From the NCBI GenBank assembly GCA_030512335.1, contig JAULSU010000006.1, positions 3,410,001 through 3,474,000 on the forward strand: DNA of 64,000 nt, written 5' to 3'. Below the pieces are notes generated by a model. The model did not search any database, was not told the origin of the DNA, and saw only the letters and a program-made list of their open reading frames with translations. A program made the position numbers and the translations under genes. Positions 57,173-64,000 of this stretch are shown here, in pieces (position 1 is the stretch's first letter; each line of letters opens with the position of its first letter). Source of the DNA: Immersiella caudata. Lineage: Eukaryota > Ascomycota > Sordariomycetes > Sordariales > Lasiosphaeriaceae.

Positions 57173-58564
57173 ATGAAGTCGCCCATCCCGGATTACCTCA
57201 AGCAAGTGCTCGAACAGATTCGGGATCAAGATGGCGGTGCGCCAGCGGATTACATCGAAACGCTCGCCAAGGCGGATACGTCCCGACTCGCCGTGGCGTT
57301 GGCCATGGTCGACGGCCAGGTCTACTCGGCCGGCGACGACTCGGTCGAGTTCTCGATCCAGTCCATCTCCAAAGCTTTTGTCTACGCCATCGCCATCGAA
57401 GATGCCGGGCTCGACGCCGTGTTGGCCAAGATCGGCGTCGAGCCGTCGGGCGACGCCTTCAACAAGCTGTCCCTCGAGCGGGGTAGCAACCGGCCCATGA
57501 ACCCCATGATCAACGCGGGCGCCATCACCGCTCATTCCCTCGTTATCGGCCCCAACGCCACAGCCGAGAAACGCACCGAGCGCATCCTCTCCGTCCTCTC
57601 CCGCCTCGCAGGCCGACAGCTCAGCGTCGACGAGGAAGTGTACCAGGCCGAACTCCGCGACGCTGACCGCAACATGGGCATCGGCTACATGCTCAAAGCC
57701 GCAGGAATCATCGCCTGCGATCCCCGCGAGGCCGTCACGGGCTACATCCGCCAGTGCTCCATCAACGTCAACGTCCGCGACCTGGCCATGATGTCAGCCA
57801 CGCTGTGCAACGCCGGTATCCACCCCGTCACAGGCGAGAGCATCATCCCGCAGACGAGCGTCCGCCAGGTTCTCTCCGTCATGACCACCTGCGGCATGTA
57901 CGACGCAGCAGGCTCCTGGGTCTCGCGCATCGGGATCCCGGCCAAGAGCGGCGTCGCCGGCGCCATCATCGGTGCGCTCCCGGGACAAGTCGGACTCGCC
58001 ACCTTCTCTCCCCGCCTTGACGAGCGCGGAAACAGCGTGCGCGGCGTCAAGATCTGCGAGAGGCTGTCCAGCGACATGGGCCTGCACATGATGGATGTAA
58101 GCCAGATCGCCGTGGCTACCGTGCGCACTTCCATGGCTACTATTATCAACTCTGGACCCGACGCCCACACCGAAAACTGCAACCGATTGGTCGCCATCTT
58201 TAGCATGCGCGGTGTAGTGCGCTTTGGTGGCTCGGAGAGGCTCACTCGCGCCATTGTCCGCGAGCTGGACGCGCCGAACCCCGAAGATCCAGGCTCGGGA
58301 AGGGCTCACGATGCCTGTGCGGTTGTTTTGTCGTTGCATGAGGTCTTCTCGCTTAGCCCGGTTGCGAAGCGGGTTATTCATGAGGATATCTTTCGGCTGG
58401 TGAAGGAGGGGAGGTTTGTTGTGGCGATTGATCCGGGGAATGTGTTGCAGATTGATAGGGAGAAGGCGGGTGAGAAGTTCAAAGTTGTCAAGACGGAGGA
58501 GCAGGCGAGGAACGAGATTGGGGGGACGGGATGCCAGGCTGTTGCGCAGAGTAATGACTGGTAA
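57173..58564 (+). CDS. Bacterial-type glutaminase with C-terminal STAS-like domain
   Basis: Serine-dependent glutaminase (GlsA family) that hydrolyses glutamine to glutamate and ammonia. A single exon codes for 463 residues. The catalytic S-x-x-K is in QSISKAF. NPMINAGAIT, YMLKAAG, IPAKSGVAGAIIG, PGQVGLATFSPRLDERGNSVRG and CERLS follow as in bacterial GlsA. That domain normally ends near residue 310. The remaining 150 residues resemble a STAS domain: VAIFSMRGVVRFGGSERLTR, then CAVVLSLHEVFSLSPVAKRV and EGRFVVAIDPGNVL. This fusion is known to me from actinobacterial glutaminases. With no intron and high GC, gene transfer from bacteria is plausible but not shown. The ATG at 57173 (CACCATGAAG) is preferred to the in-frame 57083. 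Confidence 0.9.
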   Translation: MKSPIPDYLKQVLEQIRDQDGGAPADYIETLAKADTSRLAVALAMVDGQVYSAGDDSVEFSIQSISKAFVYAIAIEDAGLDAVLAKIGVEPSGDAFNKLSLERGSNRPMNPMINAGAITAHSLVIGPNATAEKRTERILSVLSRLAGRQLSVDEEVYQAELRDADRNMGIGYMLKAAGIIACDPREAVTGYIRQCSINVNVRDLAMMSATLCNAGIHPVTGESIIPQTSVRQVLSVMTTCGMYDAAGSWVSRIGIPAKSGVAGAIIGALPGQVGLATFSPRLDERGNSVRGVKICERLSSDMGLHMMDVSQIAVATVRTSMATIINSGPDAHTENCNRLVAIFSMRGVVRFGGSERLTRAIVRELDAPNPEDPGSGRAHDACAVVLSLHEVFSLSPVAKRVIHEDIFRLVKEGRFVVAIDPGNVLQIDREKAGEKFKVVKTEEQARNEIGGTGCQAVAQSNDW

Positions 58565-58993
58565 TTAGGGGGTTGAGTCAAAAGTCGAAGGAGATTGGGT
58601 GGTGGTCAAAAGTTTGGTTTGCGGGGTGAAAAAGCTCAGGTTATAATTAGCCAAGGTATATATCTAGCAGTCAAGAAAACGCGGGAACTGTTCGTTGAGG
58701 GCGGTGTAGGTGTTTCTCGAGGAGAGCTGTGAATTCTTTCCGTCTCTCATTGGACAAGCAGCCCAAACATGCACACATGTCGCCCACTTGCAGTTCAAGG
58801 CAACCACACCAGCCGCAACTGCCCGATTCGCAGCTCGTCCGAAACCTCGCAGCTTGCACAGCCATCCACCACTTGTTGAGCCAAGGCACCCCGCGTCGAC
58901 AATGATCTTGACTTAATCTACCCCTCCCCCTCCCGGCCTCCCGCCTCCGCCGCCGCCGCCGCCGCCGCCGCCGCACCAAAGACCAACAGCAGC
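58565..58993. promoter_or_regulatory. Promoter region of the HeLo-like/chitin-synthase fusion gene
   Basis: It holds the 3' end of the glutaminase gene, then about 300 bases ending in a CT-rich tract and a (CCG)9 repeat directly before ATG 58994. Confidence 0.45.
58947..58973. repeat. (CCG)9 microsatellite in the leader
   Basis: Nine CCG units, 21 bases before the start codon of the HeLo-like gene; probably transcribed. Confidence 0.85.
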
Positions 58994-60533
58994 ATGGCGG
59001 ATCCATTCTCCATCGCCGCCAGCTGCGTCGGACTCCTCGCAGCGATCAGCACAGCGACTATTCGCATTAGTGAATTTGTCCACAACGCCCGAACCGCGCG
59101 AACCGATCTCGACGCCGTTTCGCGAGAGCTCGGCTCACTCCGCACCGTCCTCGAGCTGATCCAGACCGACGCAGAAAACTCGCAGAATCAGCTGCCGCAG
59201 ACGATTGTCCACCATCTTTGCGAGGTCTTGACGAATTGCAACGGGGCGGTTGCCGATATTGAGACGGTGCTGCGCAAGTACGAGAAGAGCGATGCGGTGA
59301 CGAGCAGTCGATGGGCGTTGTCGGGGCGGGGGGATGTCGAGAAGTTGAGGGCGCATTTGGAAGCGCATACGTCGGCGCTGGGGCTGGTGTTGGATATGAT
59401 GAATCTGTTGGTTCTCTCTCTATCATATGGTGAACGATGAAGTACTTTGCTGACTGTGCGGTCTGCCAGCGTCGTCTCCATCAAAGTCAGACAAGAAACG
59501 TCGACAATCCACGCACAAACGACCGACATCAAACTCGACACGGCAAACATCCTTGCGAAAATCGATCAGCTTCAAGCTCGCTTGCCCAGCTTGGGCGCCG
59601 AAGAGAAGGATGATTACATGTTGCAGCGATACCTGGAGGAGATGACGACATACACTGAAGGTATGCTCAGCAGCGTCGAGCCCGAGGATGGCTTGGCTTT
59701 GGAGGCCGCGGATGGAGAAATGGTGGCGCTGGAGCGTTTCCTCAACGACCCGGACGACTCGTCAAAAGCCAGTACCCAACTTACGCCGCCACCTTCGACA
59801 AGCGCGGCAGCGGAACCACCACAAGTTCAGCAACTACCCGTCAGAGTCCCGCAAAGCGGGAAGGGGAAGTTCGCATTGTTTAGCGGCAATCTTGTTATTG
59901 ATATCCCCTTGCCCCAAAAGACCCTTTCCAAGTTTCCTCATGCCCCTGATGGAGGACGAGACGAGTTTACCCATGTGAGATATACAGCGGTCACTTGTGA
60001 TCCAGATTCCTTCCATGAGAAGGGGTACTCCTTGCGAGCTGGTCTGTTTGCAAAGCCGAGGACAACAGATCTTTTATTTTCAGTATTTTTTGATACCGGG
60101 CACCGTGCGACCGTTTTTGATGTCCTGTCGAAGGTTTGGGATGCTATGGATCACTTTCATCAGCTTTCCCTCCTGGGACCACTAGCGTTCAAGGAAGTGC
60201 GGTGGAAACATGTGGTTTTACATCTTCATTTTGCGACGCTACCGACCGGGGAATCGGCAAGCTGTCTGGACGCGATTTCCTCGCGGCCAATGTGGTACGA
60301 GGGCCCTGGGCTCTCGCTCTTCAGCGAGATGTCTTCCGTGAATGGGGAATCTGTCCTATGGCAAATGTATGAGGTACGTCATACATACCCAGGAGGATGG
60401 CGTACTGTGCTCACAGTTTACAGTACACAACCCAGCTCCATCTTGGGCCATCACCTGTATCATACTCTGGAACTCTCTCTCGACACCCAATGCAAACAAT
60501 CGTCACACATGGTACGAAATCTTCAAAGGCTAG
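58994..60533 (+). CDS. HeLo-like (STAND N-terminal) domain fused to a chitin-synthase N-terminal region
   Basis: Exons 58994-59406, 59470-60373 and 60417-60533 give 477 residues. The first 200 residues are the helical domain found at the start of fungal STAND proteins: MADPFSIAASCVGLLAAIS, then LRTVLELIQ and a helix IHAQTTDIKLDTANILAKID. No NTPase follows. After a Pro/Ser linker comes a segment like that before the catalytic core of class I chitin synthases: GNLVIDIPLP, EFTHVRYTAVTCDPDSFHEKGYSLR, RTTDLLFSVFF and a degraded YEFTVH. The glycosyltransferase core (EDR, QxxRW) is absent. A second frame stays open from the stop to 60789 and reads protein-like, so the 3' end may be frameshifted. The first intron donor (GTTGGT) is weak. 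Function unknown; a membrane or cell-death role is only suggested by the HeLo-like part. Confidence 0.72.
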
Positions 60534-60798
60534 CGTCCCCAGCGAAAGACTTAGCGCTTGGAAGGCTTGGAGAAACACTATCAGAAGAGGTTTAGAGCCA
60601 AGGGTGAGCGTCTTTGGGGACAGCGAAGAGGCATTTACGTATCTCAGGCCATGGAGTCTTGGAAAGGCATGGAGCAGGAGCCTTGCCGCAATGGATCCAG
60701 CAAATCTGGCAGGAAGCCACGAGGTTTCGCTCGTCGATTTGTGGGATTGGTCTGACAGATTGAACACCATCAAGGCACTGCTGTCCTGATTGATACTA

Positions 60799-61439
60799 AG
60801 GCCGTGAATTACCCACGGGTTCTTGGGTACCCACGGGTAACCATGGGTATTCTATAAGTAATGTGGTAATCCACGTTGTAATTAAGAAGTACTGATATAA
60901 TGCATCGCATTGCTATGTAGCTAGCTATTCCGCTATACTCCCAGCGGTCACTTTTCCCTAGTAAAATTACTACTACAGCAGGGTAACTGACGTAAGTTTA
61001 CCCGTCGCAAGCTAGGTCCTCTTTGGGCGTAGGTGTAAGCGAGGGCCGGCCTATTTAACGCCTTGTATCCCTTGCCGCCACCCGCTTAGCCTCTTATCAG
61101 AAACACTGCACTCTGGATTTAATGGAATTTTTATGGGGCTATAGCACCTTAATTGTATTACCTGTTAAAGTTCTGGCTAAAATCCAGAACCTCCTTCTTT
61201 ATCAGCTAATTCGTAGGATTCAGCTTCGTCGATACTATAACTGAAGCTGACTAGCGTTCAGATAGTGCTAGGCATCCAGTCAGTTTTACTAACCAGAAGC
61301 CTAGGGCCCCTAAACCCCTTTCTTTCTGATAATAAGAATTACCACGGTTTAACATACAGTTCTCTTTTTAGGATTCTTAAAAACCCATGGTTATAACATG
61401 GGTACCCATGTGTATCCATGGGTGGGTAATTAACGGCCT
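60799..61439. mobile_element. 641-bp MITE-like element with TA target site
   Basis: The left end reads AGGCCGTGAATTACCCACGG. The reverse complement of the right end reads AGGCCGTTAATTACCCACCC. Beyond that both ends share scattered ACCCATGG and GGGTACCC words for about 60 bases. A TA flanks each side (60797-60798, 61440-61441), the target site of Tc1/mariner/Fot1-type elements. The interior is AT-rich and has no open frame of note, so the element is non-autonomous. It sits 8 bases after the end of the frame that follows the HeLo-like gene. Confidence 0.85.
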
Positions 61440-61441
61440 TA

Positions 61442-61804
61442 GCGTATCAAATTGATACACTCCGATCTGGAGGACTCGTCAAGGAACACCCCGCCCCTGA
61501 ACTAGAATCCTGGTGCCCGCCCACTGCCGGAAACCATCCACCCACCTTGGACAATGTCGTTGTTCGGATAGGGAAGGTTCGTCCATATTTCTTTGTTCAC
61601 GTCGTCTCTCCGTGGTTGGCTATGTCTGCATGCCCTTGAGCCCAGACAAAACATTGCCTTGAACCTCGCCCAAACCTCCAGTCTCTTGTCGTGCTTCCTG
61701 ACTCTGAACGATCCAGGAATCTACAGGGGTGTCTTCAGCCGTAGATAACGTTTTCAACATGAGGCTCTGCGACTGGCAAGGGTTGATCTTTTTCGGCTTG
61801 GTCT
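61442..61804. other. Intergenic, no gene seen
   Basis: AGCGTATCAAATTGATACAC at the left edge contains a palindrome (GTATCAA/TTGATAC). The rest may be decayed 5' sequence of the Ecm33-like remnant. Confidence 0.4.
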
Positions 61805-62374
61805 GACAACGCCACCGTAAATATCAGCCGAAACGCGGTCCTCATCAACGTCGGCCTGCCGCGCCTGACCAACGCTGCGGGCCTGGAGGTTCGCTGCAAC
61901 CCCCGACTGCTCAGCTTCACAGCCAACGTGGCACGCCGCATCGGCCTTGTTGATCTCGAGGGCCACTTTACTAATATCGAGTCCTTTTTCCTCAATGAGG
62001 TCACGGGCGACGTCAGGGTCATTGGCGCGCCGTCGATGCACTGCTCTTGATTCGACGAAAATTTCTTCTAAAAGATTGTCAAGGGGAGCTACCAGTGCGT
62101 AGACAGCCATGCGACGCCGGATACGCTGCGGAAACCCAGCACGTCGACTGAGCTGGAGAATCTTGACGGTGATGATGATCGTGTTACTGGTGGGGGAAGT
62201 GGTGGTGGTCTCAGCATGGGTGCCAAGGCGGGGGTTGGCGTGGGGGCTGCCTTGGGTGCTGTAGCTCTGCTCGCGTTTGGTTTCTTGGCGTGGAAGAAGA
62301 GGCGGGGTTCTGGAGAAGAGGTGCCTCACGGTCGAGCTGAAGGCCAGGCTAGTGTTAAGCTGGGTAAAGGCTAG
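61805..62374 (+). pseudogene. Ecm33-like cell-surface protein, 3' remnant with two stops
   Basis: The frame reads DNATVNISRNAVLINVGLPR, LTNAAGLEVRCNPRLLSFTA and VARRIGLVDLEGHFTNIESFF, then VTGDVRVIGAPSMHCS. This is the end of a receptor-L-type domain as in fungal Ecm33/SPS2-like wall proteins. A TGA at 62048 stands where the family has Trp (S-W-F-D-E), and a TAA at 62069 follows. The frame then resumes KIVKGSYQCV, an Asp/Gly linker, a membrane helix (GVGVGAALGAVALLAFGFLA) and WKKRRG, ending at 62374. The N-terminal half is missing. TGG to TGA is the change expected from a C-to-T mutation on the other strand. It is a pseudogene or a fragment. Confidence 0.68.
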
Positions 62375-63026
62375 TTGGACGCTACGGCTGTGGCCAAAGA
62401 CAGTGGCGGGGAGGGTGGACAAGCAGGGAAAGGTGAACCCGTCAAGGAGGCTCCACCAGTGCCAAGAGCCAGTAAATACACTGGTGAATGGTGTAGATCC
62501 CCACAATTTCTTAGATTTACATGTCGTCTCCCTCCCTTCATGCCGCGTGCAATGCCTTCGAGTAGCTACCTGGGCTTCCCTCGGTAACCTCGAACCCCCC
62601 TAGTCTGTGCGGAGACTTCAGCTACTCAGCTACCGAAGCCTAAGCTACAAGGGCTTAGGGGCGGCAGTTGGGACCTGCTGCCCGCCTGATTGAATGTGAG
62701 CCAACAGGCCGGGTCGTTCTCGGCCAGATCAACGACCTCTGGAAATGGGAAATGGTGGGCCAAACAGAGGCCCCTATTCTCGAAATCCATCGTGTTAGAA
62801 GTAGATATGTAATATCAGGGGGTTATCGAGCTATAGGGTTTATGCTGTGCATCGGCTTTCAATGAGCGTTTAACCCCGCTCGTTGGGCATCGACGGACTT
62901 CGCATTGTGCAAAAGCAAGTCTTCGCGACAGCAAAACATTCATCCCACTGCCAACATTCTAATTTCTAAATCAGATTTAGCCGCTCCAAACATTTGCATT
63001 TGACGGGGCTAAAATAAAATAAAATA
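62375..63026. other. Intergenic, promoter of the terminal STAND gene
   Basis: No gene supported. An inverted AGCTAC/GTAGCT set lies near 62565-62650. The last 20 bases before the ATG repeat AAAAT (TAAAATAAAATAAAATAATGG). Confidence 0.45.
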
Positions 63027-64000
63027 ATGGCCGAGGCTTTCGCCCTCGCCGCCAGTGTCATCGGTGTGGCAGCATTCACATTGCAGCTTTGGAAAGACGC
63101 ACCGGAAATCGCGAAAAATGGCTCGTCTATCTCCACGTCGGATTGTGTTCGACAGGCAGCAAATCTGAAGGCCCATTCCGATAGGGTTAAGTCACTCCAG
63201 GATATCGAGATGGATGTTGGAGAGGCGGTAAGTTTGCCCTTGGATAACGCGATGCGCTAGGTTCTACTTTCGCTGACTCTCTGGGCTCAGACAAGAATTA
63301 AAGAAATTGCTTCTGAGGTCCGAGCAATCGCAGAAGAACTTTCTAGCCGTCTTGCCAAGTGCGAGCTTCCACCTGGGCAGAAGGGGTGGAGACGGTACCG
63401 GGATGTGATGACTGTACTGTGGCACGACATGCAGCTTGATGCGGATGCTCAGATGAGGAAGCTGGATACTCTCCGCAACGAGCTTCAGTCGGAGCTCATT
63501 GTGTCCATGATTGGGAAGATGGATCTGCTCGGCATTCGAAATAGCGAGGGCTTCCAGACACTCCGCGCCGATATCAAGGCGCTCACCGAGGCGGTACTTA
63601 ATAAGGCAGGGAGCACCAGCACCCTAGCGCCGGAGGGTTCGGCCATCCATATCCATGCCCCTGCCCCTGCCCCTCACCTCACCCCCCATAGACCCCAAGC
63701 CGTCGTCGGTACAGTCGCAGGCAGCCGGGAAGAGAGAGAGAGAGCCGTCCTCAAGCGCCTCAACGCATCACCATACCGAGATCGAAAGGACAGAAACCCG
63801 TGCCGGGTCCCCGGGACATGCGAGTGGTTTGTGTCTCATAAACTCTTTCGAGACTGGCGCGATAGCAAGTCGTCTCGCATGCTTTGGGTGTCAGCAGACC
63901 CTGGATGTGGGAAATCAGTCCTGGTAAGGCACTTGGTTGAATCCGTTCTACATACGTCAGATTCCAGGACTGTGTGCTACTTCTTCTTCAAAGACGACTT
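63027..64000 (+). CDS. NACHT-type STAND protein (3' end outside window)
   Basis: The 5' part of a fungal NLR-like gene. Exon 1 is 63027-63227; after the GT-AG intron 63228-63290 the frame stays open to the window end. The N-terminal 200 residues are helical and open MAEAFALAASVIGVAAFTLQ, the pattern of fungal STAND N-terminal domains. A short linker with a GA-rich run leads to ERAVLKRLNASPYRDRKDRN and TCEWFVSHKLFRDW, the characteristic pre-P-loop block of this family. The P-loop is VSADPGCGKSVL, and CYFFFKDD begins the next strand. Walker B and the repeat domain lie outside. It probably acts in non-self recognition or cell death; that is inferred from the family. Confidence 0.85.

Noticed and set aside
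57742..58381. Minus-strand frames opposite the glutaminase
   Set aside because: They are antisense shadows of a high-GC gene.
62668..62865. 65-residue plus-strand frame before the terminal STAND gene
   Set aside because: Short, without motifs, and in the promoter region; no splice to the next gene keeps the frame.
1..64000. CRISPR array, rRNA, riboswitch or prokaryotic operon signals
   Set aside because: The window is nuclear fungal DNA with spliced genes; no regularly spaced repeats or such RNA structures were seen.

Overview
The window is nuclear DNA of a filamentous ascomycete (Pezizomycotina, most likely Sordariomycetes). The evidence is short GT-AG introns of about 48-75 bases with CTAAC-like branch sites, a GC-rich coding style, septin/Ski8/UBA2/KDM4 orthologues with fungal features, and fungal-only families (HeLo-like STAND N-terminal domains, DUF1996, DUF6594-like). 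No tRNA, rRNA or CRISPR array was seen.

The first 26.5 kb is a dense, ordinary housekeeping block. In order it holds the 3' part of a hexose transporter, a small Thr/Pro-rich membrane protein interrupted by one in-frame TAG, an OB-fold-like protein, the Cdc10-type septin, mitochondrial ribosomal protein bL32m, the Ski complex WD40 protein, the small subunit of DNA polymerase delta, the queuosine-nucleotide glycosylase, SUMO E1 subunit UBA2, an Oar1/CBR4-like ketoacyl reductase, a sphingoid-base-phosphate phosphatase, a large JmjN-JmjC-PHD (KDM4-type) histone demethylase and an NTF2-like protein. Several are divergent pairs sharing a promoter (septin/bL32m, Qng1/UBA2, reductase/phosphatase).

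From 26.5 to 31 kb there is a gene-poor stretch with microsatellites and a perfect 22-bp inverted repeat. Next come a membrane protein of a fungal unknown family and, divergently, a very large NLR-like protein (alpha/beta hydrolase, NACHT-type P-loop, about 20 ankyrin repeats, acidic tail) whose Walker B acidic residues look lost.

The second half (38-64 kb) is accessory in character. Intact genes are a secreted subtilisin, a DUF1996 secreted protein, a membrane-anchored lectin-like propeller, a GPI-type secreted protein, an intronless bacterial-type glutaminase fused to a STAS-like domain, a HeLo-like domain fused to a chitin-synthase N-terminal region, and the start of a second NACHT STAND protein cut by the window end. 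Between them lie remnants of at least four genes (DUF6594-like, CorA-like, O-methyltransferase, Ecm33-like), long homopolymers, a dispersed 54-bp repeat and a 641-bp TA-flanked MITE-like element. The picture is a stable core joined to a faster-evolving region rich in self/non-self recognition and surface genes. All splice sites and family names are read by eye from the sequence and have not been tested by alignment or RNA data.
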